Shown piece by piece: positions 18,484-28,400 of a DNA stretch of 64,000 nt; positions within the stretch are counted from its first letter, which is position 1; each line of letters starts with the position of its first letter. A program made the translations under genes and the position numbers. The notes under the pieces are model-generated. The model was not told where the DNA came from, did no database searches, and saw only the letters and a program-made list of their open reading frames with translations. The stretch is from Sphingomonas sp. CCH21-G11 (lineage in GTDB: Bacteria; Pseudomonadota; Alphaproteobacteria; Sphingomonadales; Sphingomonadaceae), in NCBI RefSeq assembly GCF_001555965.1, contig NZ_LSHX01000054.1, forward strand, positions 96,548-160,547. Reading direction: 5' to 3'.

Positions 18484-19251
18484 TCAGAGACGACGCCAGA
18501 TCGCCCCCGCGCCCCAGCCCATCGCCAGCGACAGCAACACCGCCGACAGCCCGTAGAGCACCGAGCTGTTCTGAGCCGCCGCGGCCACGAAGCGTTCGAA
18601 CCCCGATTTGCGGATGTTGATTTCGCGCACCGCCGCCGCCAGCACCCGCCCGTCGCGGATCAGGAAGGTCTCCGCGGTGAAGCGCCCGACGGGTACGCGC
18701 GCGGGGATGGCGATGCGCGCGCGGTAGAGCACGTCGTCGGTGATCTCGACCGCGCTTGGCGCCTCATAATACAGGCCAGCGCGCCGGCGCAGGTCGACGA
18801 GCCCCGCGGTGAAACGTGCCTGTTCCTCGGTGCTGGTGGCACCGATCGGGGACAATTGCAGGCTGTCGAGGCCGAGTTCGTAGATGGCACGGGTGCGATC
18901 GTCGACCAGTTCGCGGATCGGCCGGGACGATGCGATGGCGTAGAAGGAGGGGGCCGATCGCCAGCGCACCTGGTCGGCGTTGACCCAGATGCCGGCGACC
19001 TTCTCCTTTTCGCGCATCCGCACCGACTGGGCCGGTCCCTTGACCACCACCACGATGTCGGCGGGGGTGTCGCCACTCGGCACGCGCCCGCCGGGGTAGA
19101 GGATCGCGCCGAACAGCAGGAGCTCCGCGCCGGTGAAGCTGTAGATGATCTCGATGTCGCGCTGCGACACGTCGGGGACGAGCACCGGCTTGGTCGTCGC
19201 CATCAGCATCGGTGCCAGCAGCGCGGCGGCGAGGGCGGGGCGGAGGCGCAT
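18484..19251 (-). CDS. TIGR02186 family envelope protein
   Basis: This 255-residue protein has a signal peptide (LRPALAAALLAPMLMAT), a beta-rich periplasmic domain (VPDVSQRDIEIIYSFTGAELLLFGA) and one C-terminal membrane helix (VLYGLSAVLLSLAMGWGAGAIW) ending in WRRL. This is the layout of the TIGR02186 family of alphaproteobacteria, which is found next to TauE/SafE-type anion exporters. Its ATG shares one base with the stop of the exporter gene (TGATG), so translation is coupled. A role in sulfite or sulfonate export is inferred from the pairing only. Confidence 0.88.
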   Translation of the reverse strand: MRLRPALAAALLAPMLMATTKPVLVPDVSQRDIEIIYSFTGAELLLFGAILYPGGRVPSGDTPADIVVVVKGPAQSVRMREKEKVAGIWVNADQVRWRSAPSFYAIASSRPIRELVDDRTRAIYELGLDSLQLSPIGATSTEEQARFTAGLVDLRRRAGLYYEAPSAVEITDDVLYRARIAIPARVPVGRFTAETFLIRDGRVLAAAVREINIRKSGFERFVAAAAQNSSVLYGLSAVLLSLAMGWGAGAIWRRL

Positions 19252-20165
19252 CAGGCGAGCTCGACCGTGAAGATCTCGTCCGGGCGCCAGGCGAGACCGA
19301 GCAGCATCCGGGTTGCGACGGCGAGCACCATCAGCGCCAGCGCAAGCCGGAGATATTCGGGCTTCACACGCTGCGCGAACCGCACGCCGATCTGCGCGCC
19401 GCTCACCGATCCGATCAGCAACAGCCCGGCCAGCACGATGTCGACCGCCCGGGTGGTCAGGGCGTGCACCATCGTCGCCGCCGCGGTGACGAACAGGATC
19501 TGGAACAGCGACGTGCCGACGACCACGCGGGTCGCCATGCCGAGCAGATACAGCATGGCCGGCACCAGGAAAAAGCCGCCGCCGACGCCCAGCAGCATCG
19601 TCAGCACGCCGGTCAGCAACCCCAGGATCAGCGGTGCGAGCGGCGAGATGTACAGGCCGGATCGATAGAAGCGCCAGCGCATCGGCAGGGCGGCGACGAT
19701 CGGGTGATGCCGCCGACGGCGTGCGGGCACCGGCGCGCCCGTCCGGCTCGCGCGAATGCTGACGATCGCCTCGCGAAGCATCAGCCCGCCGATCGATCCC
19801 AGCATCAGGACATAGAGGATGGCGATGACCGTATCGATCTGCCCCGACGATTGCAGTAGCCGGAACAGTCCCGCCCCCAGCAGCGATCCGACGATGCCGC
19901 CCACGACCAGGACGGAGCCCATGGTCAGGTCGACGCCGTCGCGGCGCAGATGCGCGAAGACCCCCGACACGCTTGCCCCCGTCACCTGCGATGCCGCCGA
20001 CGCGGCGGCGACCGTCGGGGGGATGCCATAGAAAATGAGCAGCGGCGTGGTCAGAAAGCCGCCGCCGACCCCGAACATGCCCGACAGGAACCCGACGCCG
20101 CCGCCCAGCAGGATGATGACCAGCGCGTTGACCGACAGGTTGGCGATCGGGAGGTAAAGGTCCAT
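19251..20165 (-). CDS. TauE/SafE (TSUP) family sulfite/anion exporter
   Basis: This 304-residue membrane protein has about eight helices in two similar halves. Each half contains the family motif: GMFGVGGGFLTTP near residue 29-41 and LLGVGGGFFLVPAMLYL near 195. TSUP proteins export sulfite, sulfonates or related anions. The start MDLYLPIANLS is the first ATG in the conserved region; the longer frame upstream overlaps the preceding gene. It is coupled to the TIGR02186 gene downstream. Confidence 0.93.
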   Translation of the reverse strand: MDLYLPIANLSVNALVIILLGGGVGFLSGMFGVGGGFLTTPLLIFYGIPPTVAAASAASQVTGASVSGVFAHLRRDGVDLTMGSVLVVGGIVGSLLGAGLFRLLQSSGQIDTVIAILYVLMLGSIGGLMLREAIVSIRASRTGAPVPARRRRHHPIVAALPMRWRFYRSGLYISPLAPLILGLLTGVLTMLLGVGGGFFLVPAMLYLLGMATRVVVGTSLFQILFVTAAATMVHALTTRAVDIVLAGLLLIGSVSGAQIGVRFAQRVKPEYLRLALALMVLAVATRMLLGLAWRPDEIFTVELA

Positions 20166-20253
20166 GGGCGGGACGGCATTCCGGTTGGTGGCGTGGGCGG
20201 CGTGCGCTCGCCATAGCGCGCGCGCGGATCGGGTGCCACCGTCGGAAGTGACG

Positions 20254-21342
20254 TCAGAAATCGGTGCCGATCGAGAGCGCTGGCCCCGAATCGGGCCGGG
20301 CGCCGCCGGCCACGCGCTCGCGCCAGTCGATCGCGACGCGGAACCGCTGGCCGGCGATCGGCAATGTCGCACTGAGCGCCGGGCCGACATCGACGCGATG
20401 GGCGTCGCGTTGCGCGCTCGCCCACAGCCCGGCACCGACCTCGAATCGCGTCCCGCGCGCGCTGGCCACCGGCCGAGCGACGCGGGCGCCGCCCTCGACA
20501 TAGGGTTCGAGCCGCGCGCGTGCGACCGCGCCCGCCTGGCCAAAGCCTTCCAGGTCGAAGCCCAGGCCGATGTCGGTCGGGCCGACGCCTGCCACCGCGC
20601 CGACGCCGGGGCCGCCGCTGATGCTGTCGTCCAGGGGTATGCGCTGCTCCGCCACCAGCCGGATCGGACTGGCCCGGGGCTGCCATTCGAGCGCGACCAT
20701 CGCCTCACGCCCGCGCGACGCGAGCGGGATCGCTGCGCCCGCGGCGGCGCTCAACCCTTCGTCGTCGAGCCGGTAACGGACGCGCCCGCCGGCCTGCGCC
20801 CCGCCCAGTTGGCCGGCACCCGCGGCGGCCGGTACGCCGTTGCTCCGCGCGAACAGCCATGCGCTGCCCGACCAGCGCGGATCGCCGGCCGCGGGCGCGC
20901 GCAGCCGCGGCGCATCGGCGAAATAGCGGTCGACCAGCTGGGTGCTGCTCGCCACGTGGACCGCCGCCAGCATCGCCAGCTGGACGCGTTCCGCCCTGAC
21001 CGCGCGGCCGGGCTCGCGCACGTCGATCAGCCGCGTCCCGATCGCTGCACGGTGATGGCCGGGGTGTTCCGACGCGCGCGGCGTCGAACCGGCCGCGCGC
21101 AGGCGGGCCATTGCCGCCGCCAGCGCGGGTGTCATGCGCACACCGCCGCCCTCCATCGGGAGCGGTGCGGGCAGCGCGATCGCCGACCGGCCCGCCCCTG
21201 CCATCGGGTGCGTTATCGGCCCGACCACGCGCGCGTCCGGCGCATCCTGGTCGAACCAGACAAAGGCCGCGCGCGACATCGCCCACAGGCTGAGCAGGAT
21301 CGCGGCAAAGCGCAGCGGCCGTCCGACGTCGCCAGACATCAT
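20254..21342 (-). CDS. NfrA-like C-terminal domain protein, partner of the glycosyltransferase
   Basis: This 362-residue protein has one N-terminal hydrophobic segment (LRFAAILLSLWAMSRAAFVW). From about residue 150 it has repeated amphipathic strands (VAEQRIPLDD, PYVEGGARVARP, RFEVGAGLWAS, GPALSATLPIAG), as in the C-terminal domain of the phage N4 receptor protein NfrA. The ATG overlaps the glycosyltransferase stop (ATGA). In E. coli nfrA and nfrB are adjacent and make or export a surface polysaccharide that is the N4 receptor. The family call is moderate; the pairing supports it. Its promoter is probably separated from it by the prophage insertion. Confidence 0.6.
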   Translation of the reverse strand: MMSGDVGRPLRFAAILLSLWAMSRAAFVWFDQDAPDARVVGPITHPMAGAGRSAIALPAPLPMEGGGVRMTPALAAAMARLRAAGSTPRASEHPGHHRAAIGTRLIDVREPGRAVRAERVQLAMLAAVHVASSTQLVDRYFADAPRLRAPAAGDPRWSGSAWLFARSNGVPAAAGAGQLGGAQAGGRVRYRLDDEGLSAAAGAAIPLASRGREAMVALEWQPRASPIRLVAEQRIPLDDSISGGPGVGAVAGVGPTDIGLGFDLEGFGQAGAVARARLEPYVEGGARVARPVASARGTRFEVGAGLWASAQRDAHRVDVGPALSATLPIAGQRFRVAIDWRERVAGGARPDSGPALSIGTDF

Positions 21343-22312
21343 GCGGTCAGCCGAGCCGTTTCGGGAAAGCGGTGCGCGGTCTTGTCCCAGGTCAGCGCCC
21401 CGCCGCGCAGCAGCGCGACATAGCTGAACAGCGCGCGTCGGGTCGCGAGCAGCGCGATGATGTTGGCGACGATGGCGCGCGGCAGCGACCATAGCGCCTC
21501 CGTCGCGCCATAGGCATGACCGACGAAGCAGGCGCGCAACGCCAGACGCCATGCCAGCAGCACCGCGTTCGCCGCGAGCAGGCTCGACACGACGGGGCCG
21601 ACGGGCGCGATCGGCCGATCGACCAATGCATGCCCCAGCACCCCGAGCGCCCAGCCGATCAGCCCCAGATAGGCCGCCGCCAGCACCAGCATCGCGACCA
21701 GCCCACGGCGGTCGCGCATGCGCATCCAGTGGTCGCCCAGCGCCGCCGGTCGCGCCCAGCCGGTGCGGTCCCAGCCGACAAGCGCGATGCCGGTCATCCA
21801 CCGCGCCTTTTGCCGGACGGCGGCATCGAGCGACCCCGGGAAGAAGGCACGTACGGCGACCAGGTCGGACGCGCCCGTCGCGTTCGTGGTGCGGATGCGC
21901 GCGAAGCGCGCCGTGCCGCCCAGCCGGGCGACCGTCAGGCCAAGCTCGTAATCCTCGGTCAGGCTGCCGGCATCGAAGGGCTCGCCGTTCCGCAAAGCGG
22001 CGATCCGCGCCAGCATGTCGGTACGGATCGCGCAGCCGACCCCGGCGAACGGCAACGCCGCGCCCAGCGACTGACGCACCGGCAGATGCTTGCCATGGGC
22101 GATGGCGAATTCGTCGCAATAATGACCCGAAACCAGCCGCGATCCCTTGTCGACCAGCGGCAGTACCGGCAACTGCACCGCATCGTAGCGCCGGGTCAGC
22201 GCGTCGAACACGCGAAGCTCGTCGCGGTGCACGACATCCTCGGCATCGTGCAGGACGACCGCGTGGACGTGCCGGGATCGACGGGTGTCGGCCTGCAGCG
22301 CGTGCCAGAGCG
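21339..22312 (-). pseudogene. NfrB-like glycosyltransferase, C-terminal part, cut off by prophage
   Basis: The host-derived frame runs from the left prophage edge to the stop at 21339, about 324 codons. It contains the family-2 glycosyltransferase metal and acceptor motifs VVLHDAEDVV and TEDYELG, an RQKARWMTG block (QxxRW-like), and several membrane helices. The N-terminal part of the same gene lies at 35201-35626. Removing the prophage and one GAGCG copy gives 1,395 bases, exactly 465 codons with stop. An ATG at 22358, inside phage DNA, keeps the frame open but would give a protein without the nucleotide-binding domain. Confidence 0.92.
22308..22312. repeat. Target site duplication GAGCG, left copy
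   Basis: GAGCG directly precedes the TGT left end of the prophage. It is repeated at 35201-35205 directly after the ACA right end. Five-base duplications are characteristic of Mu-family transposition. Confidence 0.9.
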
Positions 22313-22380
22313 TGTAGCGCGACAAAAATTCCCGCTGCGAACGGCTCGCAAACGACAAAAAGTCGCGACAACAATACGGT
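22313..22380. repeat. Prophage left end with two transposase-binding-like sites
   Basis: CGCGACA occurs five bases inside the left end (22318-22324) and again at 22364-22370, where it continues as ACAATACGGT. The inverted right end has CGCGACATTAAATACGG. The shared pattern CGCGACA-N2-3-AATACGG resembles the multiple end sites bound by MuA-type transposases. A short inverted repeat CGAC-AAAAA-GTCG lies between the two left sites. From 22381 to 22463 no gene was recognised. Confidence 0.75.
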
Positions 22381-22463
22381 CCATTTCAGCCCCCCGACGC
22401 ACTGTGCAGCCAGGTTACTGAAGGAGGGTTTATAGACGGTTGAAAGAGCGGTTTCGGACGTCG

Positions 22464-22766
22464 TTAAGGGGTGGGTGCCGGGGCGTCTTTGCAGCCGCTG
22501 AGCGCAGCGCGGAGCGCCTGGATTTCGTTCAGTCGTTCGTTGGCTTGAGCGCGGAGCGCGTGACCCCGCGCACCCGGCGCAATCGCCCCCCATTGCGGGT
22601 CGGTATAGCGGCGGTTGAGGCCGGGTTCCTCGGCAGGGCGATTGAGCACACAACCGACCGGCACGGGCACATAGACGTCGCGGTCGACGATGCGCTCCTT
22701 GGTCACCGTCTTGGTGCAGCCGGCGAGCGCCAGCAGCACGCTAGAAGCCATCAGCGCGTAGCGCAT
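22464..22766 (-). CDS. Outer-membrane spanin-like lysis lipoprotein (Rz1-like)
   Basis: This 100-residue protein has a lipoprotein signal and lipobox LAGC at residues 14-17 (MRYALMASSVLLALAGC). It continues with TKTVTKERIVDRDVYVPVPVGC, a pattern common in phage lysis lipoproteins. The C-terminal half is helical, with proline at the end. Its start lies inside the 3' end of the inner spanin gene in another frame, the usual embedded Rz/Rz1 style. The two together would fuse the membranes at lysis. The function is inferred from layout. Confidence 0.7.
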   Translation of the reverse strand: MRYALMASSVLLALAGCTKTVTKERIVDRDVYVPVPVGCVLNRPAEEPGLNRRYTDPQWGAIAPGARGHALRAQANERLNEIQALRAALSGCKDAPAPTP

Positions 22767-23232
22767 CCATCACCTCCTCAAGCTCCTTGAGTTCTTTCTC
22801 GCACGACTGGCGCTCGGTGCGCGTGGCGGCCTGCTTGGACCTGGCGATCACCTGGTCGCGCTGTGCCTTGGCCGACTGGTAGAGCTGCCAGTTGCGCTCG
22901 GCGACGCCCCGCGCGGCCAGGCCCTCGACCTTGAGCTGCCGGTTGGCATCCGACAGCGTCTGGATGCGTTCGCCACGCTGCCGGCTCTCCTCGCGCGCCG
23001 TGGCGCGATCGGACAGGATGCCCTTGACCGCGATGTGCAGCTCGCCCGGCTTCGGCCGCTCGGCCTCGGGGATCACGAGGATCGTGCGCTCGACGATACC
23101 CCGGAAATAGTGGTGGAGGCTGCGCTGGTTCCAACCCCAAACCGCGACCCCGATCAGTGCGACGCCAAGGCCGATCGAAAGGTATCGGAACAGGCCGGTC
23201 ATGCCGGCGATCGCGCACAGCTTGCCGATCAT
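22741..23232 (-). CDS. Inner-membrane spanin-like lysis protein (Rz-like)
   Basis: This 163-residue protein has one N-terminal membrane helix (YLSIGLGVALIGVAVWGW, about residues 17-34). A long charged coiled-coil region follows from about residue 70 to the end (LSDRATAREESRQRGERIQTL, CEKELKELEEVMDAL). This is the architecture of i-spanins. The stop overlaps the start of the outer spanin by 26 bases, and its own start overlaps the lysozyme stop (ATGA). The lysis order lysozyme, inner spanin, outer spanin matches many phages. Confidence 0.75.
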   Translation of the reverse strand: MIGKLCAIAGMTGLFRYLSIGLGVALIGVAVWGWNQRSLHHYFRGIVERTILVIPEAERPKPGELHIAVKGILSDRATAREESRQRGERIQTLSDANRQLKVEGLAARGVAERNWQLYQSAKAQRDQVIARSKQAATRTERQSCEKELKELEEVMDALRADGF

Positions 23233-23867
23233 TTCAGCACCGCCTCAAGCCGCGCCGGAAGGCTCTCCGCCGTCCGATCAGGGAGCAGGCCGGTAAGGCA
23301 GATTTCGGTGTAATAGGCCCGTCGACGGGTCAGCCCGCGCACCGCGCACAGGAACTTGCCAGGGCGGGTCTTGGAAGGCACGCAGGCCTGCCCCTGGCGA
23401 CGCTGCCGGGCTGCCCCCGCTGCGTCGAAAGTCGCCTTGTTCCACGCGAGCAGCCCCCGACAGGCAGCGACGGTCTGGCCGGCATTGAAGTTGCGCCGGA
23501 CGCTTGACCCGCAAAAGCCGCCGATGCCGGCATTGTAGGCCAGATCGGCAAAGGCCCTTAACTGATAGCCCTGCGCGCCTGGCGCGCACGCCAGGACGCC
23601 CTCGACATGCCGCACCGCCTCGCGCGCGTTCATTTCGTCACACTCGGCCGGCGAATAGCGGCGGTTGACCTCGATCCCATGCCCGGTGACCCCGCCGCAC
23701 GCGGTGGCGATGCCGGCGATGTCGCGATAGCCGAGCAACTCATTGCCCTCCCATTTCAGGGTAGAGGCGGTGAACGCCGCCGCCGTGCCCGCGCCCATCA
23801 GCGCGACGAGGCGGGCATAATAGCCCTTCGTGCGCGCGGTGCTGGCGGGTCTGGAGGAGACGTCCAT
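23229..23867 (-). CDS. Phage lysozyme (GH24), probably a signal-arrest-release endolysin
   Basis: This 212-residue protein has the GH24 catalytic triad in the spacing E-x8-D-x5-T, with Glu40 (WEG), Asp49 (YRD) and Thr55 (IATACGG). A weakly hydrophobic glycine/alanine-rich stretch at about residues 19-37 (RLVALMGAGTAAAFTASTL) precedes it. This is typical of SAR endolysins, which leave the membrane when it depolarises. The C-terminal LAYNAGIGGFC and the AWNKA stretch are also GH24-like. It cuts peptidoglycan at lysis. No separate holin gene was recognised. Confidence 0.88.
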   Translation of the reverse strand: MDVSSRPASTARTKGYYARLVALMGAGTAAAFTASTLKWEGNELLGYRDIAGIATACGGVTGHGIEVNRRYSPAECDEMNAREAVRHVEGVLACAPGAQGYQLRAFADLAYNAGIGGFCGSSVRRNFNAGQTVAACRGLLAWNKATFDAAGAARQRRQGQACVPSKTRPGKFLCAVRGLTRRRAYYTEICLTGLLPDRTAESLPARLEAVLK

Positions 23868-23924
23868 GGCCGCTGCTTTGCGCGCGGCGGCGAAGCGGGG
23901 CGGGTAGCCGCTGGCGGTGAGGCA

Positions 23925-24665
23925 TCAGACCCACTCCACATGGCTGAGCTGCCAGCGGGTGGCGTTGGCCTCGCGTCGCTCATAGTCGCTGAAGCGGGCG
24001 AAGACCCCGTAATGGATGGCGTCGTTTCGTTCGGCCGGCAAGTCGGCATCTTCGACCACCACCAGCGGCCGGCGCGTGCCGAAGTCCCTGGCGATCCGCC
24101 ACAGCCGCGCGGTCTCCGCGTCGGTCAGATCGACGAAGCTGAAACTGAAGCTCGCCTTGGTGACCCCGCTGCTGGTCCCGAAGCCGCCGCTGGGCAGGTC
24201 GGTTCGCCCGCCCGTGTCGATCAGGCCGCGCCCGCCGCCCAGCTCGCGATGCTTTTCAAACGCCAGGCCGACCGCGACGATCCCGGCGTGGAACGGTGCA
24301 CCCGCCGCGTCGATCGCGATGCGCAGATATCGGGTCACCACCGGCGCGGCCAGGCGGACGAAGCAATGCTGCCAGCCTTCGCCATCGGCCGCGCGTGCCG
24401 GGGCGGCCGGGCTGATCACCACCAGGCCCAGGCCCATGCCGGTGGCCGACGAGATGGTCCAAGTGGCGGCGGCCGACAGGTCGGTATAGCCGAGATAGAT
24501 GCTGTCGATCGCCGTCGCCGCGCCCAGGTCCAGGTCGATCGTGGCGGAGCCGCCGACCGTCCACACCTCGCGCGGATCGGGGGTGGCCAGATTGGCACCA
24601 TCCACGCCCGCCGAGACGGCGATGGCCGCGATCGGCACCGGCGGCACGATCAGCACCCCGCTCAT
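23925..24665 (-). CDS. Phage tail/baseplate-associated protein with galactose-binding-like region
   Basis: This 246-residue protein has, at about residues 20-130, a discoidin-like pattern (NLATPDPREVWTV, IDLDLGAATAIDSIYLGY, RYLRIAIDAAG), as in carbohydrate-binding jellyroll domains. The remainder (FSFSFVDLTDAETARLWRIA) resembles tail proteins that cap or decorate the tail tip. The specific role is unknown. The start overlaps the preceding gene stop by ATGA, so this small tail operon is coupled. It may help host-surface recognition. Confidence 0.55.
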   Translation of the reverse strand: MSGVLIVPPVPIAAIAVSAGVDGANLATPDPREVWTVGGSATIDLDLGAATAIDSIYLGYTDLSAAATWTISSATGMGLGLVVISPAAPARAADGEGWQHCFVRLAAPVVTRYLRIAIDAAGAPFHAGIVAVGLAFEKHRELGGGRGLIDTGGRTDLPSGGFGTSSGVTKASFSFSFVDLTDAETARLWRIARDFGTRRPLVVVEDADLPAERNDAIHYGVFARFSDYERREANATRWQLSHVEWV

Positions 24666-25021
24666 GTGAGCCGCCGCAGGACGGTGAGGATGGTGCGATC
24701 CACCTCGGCCAGCTCCTCGACCCCGATGACGAACACCGCGACGCCGGCGTCATAGCCGCCGCCCTTTGCCGCGATTGTCACCGCGCGGCCGAGCAGGTCG
24801 GCGCGGTTGCCCGGCACCTCGATCCGCTCGATCGATCGCGGCGCGGCCAGGAAGGCGAGCTGGCGATCCGCCTCGGCCTGCGCGTCCGCCTGGGCCGCGA
24901 GCGGCGACACGATCTCGCCCACGCGGTCGCTGCCCGCCCAGTCGATCGCAGCGCCTGGCGACCGCGTGACGAACATCGCCTCGGACTTGAGATAAGCGGC
25001 AGTGACCGCATCGACGCTCAT
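24662..25021 (-). CDS. Small phage tail-region protein, unknown function
   Basis: This is a 119-residue protein starting MSVDAVTAAYLKSEAMFVT, without signal peptide or membrane segment. It is overlapped by four bases at both ends by neighbouring tail genes. No domain is recognised. Position between the large tail protein and the galactose-binding-like protein suggests a tail tip or assembly role. Confidence 0.6.
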   Translation of the reverse strand: MSVDAVTAAYLKSEAMFVTRSPGAAIDWAGSDRVGEIVSPLAAQADAQAEADRQLAFLAAPRSIERIEVPGNRADLLGRAVTIAAKGGGYDAGVAVFVIGVEELAEVDRTILTVLRRLT

Positions 25022-25470
25022 TGATCAGGCTCCGGCGGCGGCGGGATGAGCACAGCCAGATTGACCATCTGCTCGCGGAACTGCAGCAGCTCCTCGGCAC
25101 GAACGCGGGCCACTTTAATGAGGAACGGCTCCAGCTCGACATTGGCGTTCGGCGGAACCCCGGTGCCTTCGGCGGGCCGCACAAGCCCACGCCCGTTGAT
25201 CTTCACAACCTGGCCTTGTTCATCGACCAAGGATGCGCTGACCATCAACGCGATGTCGCGCGGCGCAATGGCAATGCTGACGTCCATGCCCGGGTCGCGA
25301 TAGGCCGGGGCATAGCGCACGCGGATAACCTCTCCGTCCTGGGTCTCATACGCCCGCTCAAAATAGGGCCGCTCTGGCGTCCACGCGGGGTGCAGCCCGG
25401 GATAATCAGGCAGGTGCGTCAATGTGACGCTATCGCCCGGCATGGCGGTCATCTGAACAACTTCGGTCAT
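25018..25470 (-). CDS. Small phage tail-region protein, unknown function
   Basis: This is a 150-residue protein from ATG 25470 (MTEVVQMTAMPGDSV). The longer frame upstream is an arginine-rich read-through of the tail protein gene and was not used. It is beta-rich in the first half, with helical AEELLQFREQMVNLA near the end and a proline-rich tail (PPPPEPDQ). No family was recognised. It is co-transcribed with the large tail gene 16 bases upstream. Confidence 0.6.
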   Translation of the reverse strand: MTEVVQMTAMPGDSVTLTHLPDYPGLHPAWTPERPYFERAYETQDGEVIRVRYAPAYRDPGMDVSIAIAPRDIALMVSASLVDEQGQVVKINGRGLVRPAEGTGVPPNANVELEPFLIKVARVRAEELLQFREQMVNLAVLIPPPPEPDQ

Positions 25471-25486
25471 TGGTCTGCTCCTCTGA

Positions 25487-28400
25487 TCATGGGATCGCCG
25501 TCGCCTGATTGTCGTAATAGCGCTCGCGGATACCGCCGCCGCCGCCGCCGCCGCCCGAAACGCCACCACCGGCTGGCGTCCCCACGGGCGGCGTTACGAC
25601 TGATCCGACCAGGCGTCGGCCGGGCGTGTTGAGCAAGCTGGCGTTCGTGGTGATCCCATAGGAAGGGTTGCCGCTGTTGTAGCCGCTGTCGTCATAGATC
25701 CAGTAGATCGTCCGAAACGCGAAGCCGAAGTAGATGCCGCCGCCAAAACTCAGCGTGCCCGCATCATCGAGGAGGTTGTGGGGCAGGATCTGGATCGTCG
25801 TGCCGCCGCCGCCGCCGTCATAATAGGCCCAAATTGGCGACCCCGGCTCGTTGGCCACGATCGTCCCGCCGACCTGCGTATTGCCGACAGTCGGGATATA
25901 GACCTGCTGCGCGCCGCCGACGGTATACATCGAATTGATGCGCCGCGACGTGCCGCGCCCGTTGGCGTCGAGCTGCGACAGCTTGGGGTTGGCGTTGACC
26001 ACAGTGCCGATAGCGCCGTTGACCGACCCGCCGTTGATGACTGCGCTGGTATTGTCGGCATTGGGCTGCGCCATCATCGCTGCGCCCAGGCGGTCGACGG
26101 CGTTCTCCGCCAGCTCCCACGCGGTTCGCAGGGCCACCGGGTCGGGCACCTGCGTATCGGTGCCGCCCAGGTCCCAGCTCGGCGGTGGCAGTGCGCCGAG
26201 CCGACCGCCCAACGACGTGGCGGGCGCGCCGCTGTCGGGACCGAGCGCGTTATAGGCCGCCGCCTGGATCGGTTGCACGACGGCCGGAAAGCCCAGCTCG
26301 ATATAGCGATCGACGTAACGCTGATATTTGTTGTTCAGCGCGCGCCACTCGCGGACGTATAACCACTTCTCGCCCGAGCTGATCACCCCGTCGCTGTCGA
26401 TCGCCGCGACCCGCTGCTGCAGCGTATCGACGCGCGTGTCAGTATAGACGCGCAAAGCCTCTGCCAGGTCGTTGAGCGCGACCTCGTAAGCCACCAGCAG
26501 CGTCCGGCCCTGGGCGACGTTGATTGGCGTATCGACATTGGGATCGGGCCATGTCGGCTGGATGCTGATGAAGTTCTGCCAGTTGTTCCGGGCCGTCGTC
26601 GCCGCGTTTCGAACCGTGTTCAGCCCCGCGCTGCCGACGATCCCCGCCGCCTTCGCATCGAGCAGCGACCAGGTGCTCTCCAGCGTGGCGTTCTCACGAT
26701 AGAGGATGGTGCGCTTTTCATAGGCCGACCATTTGCCGTCCTCGGTCAGCACCAGGATTTGATTGATCGAATTCTGGACCGTCGCCGGCACCAGGCCCAG
26801 CATCGCCACTTCGAATTCGGCGACGCGGGCCAGCGCCACCTGCCACCGGTTGCGATAGACGATCGGGTCAACGGCCGTGTCGGTCGTGCTGCTGCTTAAG
26901 GGCGGGTTGAGGTTGAACAGCAGCACGCCCAGGCTGCCCGGCTGATCGACATAGACCGCCGCCCCGGCGGCCTGGCGCGCCGGCGTCGCGCTGGCCGGGT
27001 TGCCCAGATTGTCATGCTTGATGACCAGCGCGTTCAACCGGTCGACCAGCTCGTTATAGTCCTGGAGGACCTCGGCCTTTTCCTTGCCGGCGGTGATCCA
27101 GCCATCGGACGAAATCCGCTCCGCCCGCGTCAGCGCCGCCGAGGCGATCGTCTGGGCAAAACGGCGCAGCGCCTGGGTCAACGCGTTGAGCGCGGCCTCA
27201 TAGGCCGCCAGGACGTCGTTGTAAAACGTCCTGTTGATGTTGGAGCTCTGGCTCGTGTCGTCCCAAGGCGGCGTGATCGCGCCCAGCATCGCGACCCAGT
27301 CGTTCCGGGTCGAGTTGGCCGCCGACACGGCCGTCGTGACATCGGGGTCGCTGATCCCTGCCGCCTGGGCGGTCAACAGCAGATAGATCGCCTGGAGGCG
27401 GCGTGCGTTCGGGATCAGGACCGACTTCTTTTCGAACGGGTCGAGCTTGCCGTCCCCCGAAATCTCCAGCAGCGCCTGCGCGGCCTCCGCCACCTCGGTG
27501 ATCGCGTCGGCAACGTCCTGCTCGACCTCGTCCATGCGCGCGAGCAGATCGGCGCGCGCCTGCTCCAGCGAGGTGCCGTCCTCATAGCCGATCTCGCCTG
27601 CCGGTACGATCGCGGAGATTTCGCCATCCTGGTGGATGCGCTGATTGCGGCGATAGCCCAGGCGGCGCGCTTTCATCGGCGCGATCGTCTGTTGCCGGCC
27701 CAAATACTCGCCGCGCAGCGTCTCAACGGGGGCGAAGGTCCAGGGGCGCAGCGACACGGTGTTGTTCGGCTCGATCACCCACAGCAGCGAGACGCCCAGG
27801 AACAGCCGGTCGAGCGCCTGGGCGGCGGTCTCGTCGCTGTCGATGTAGATGCCGGCGGCGGCCGGGCGGAGCAGGCGTGCGGCGGCGATATCGGCCAGCG
27901 CCGGGCCGCCCGCGCTCGCCAGGATTGCCGCGCCGATATCTGCGGCGGCCTCGGCATAGCCCGCGCCGATCTCGCCCAACAGGTCGGCGGTCAACGGCCC
28001 CGCCGGCTGGGTCCACCATTTCGCGCACGCGATCGACGGGGCGACCGCACCGCCACCCGGTTCGACCACGACGCCCTGCAACGTGGCGAAGGTCGCATCG
28101 GCGCTGCCCTGCCAGGCAACGACCTGCATCGGGCCTTCACGCCCCTTGTCACGCAGGGCGGCAAAGCCCTGCAGCGGACGCGCCGGATCGGCGAACTCAT
28201 AGATATTGTTCGCCGGGTCGAGCACGCGACCCTCGACGTTGAACACGCGGCCGAACGCCCGGCGCTTCAGCGCTCCGGTGATCGTCGCCGGCCCCTCAAT
28301 GCCGCCAGTGCCGGCGAAGAACCGGTCGGTCAGCGGCTTGTCGAGGCGGACCGACGGGTCGGCGGCGGTCAGGATCAGGCGGCCTTCGCGGATTTCGTCG

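Noticed and set aside
22313..22358. ATG at 22358 as the genuine start of the glycosyltransferase
   Set aside because: The codons from 22358 to 22313 come from phage end DNA; the natural N-terminus lies at 35626 and joins in frame.
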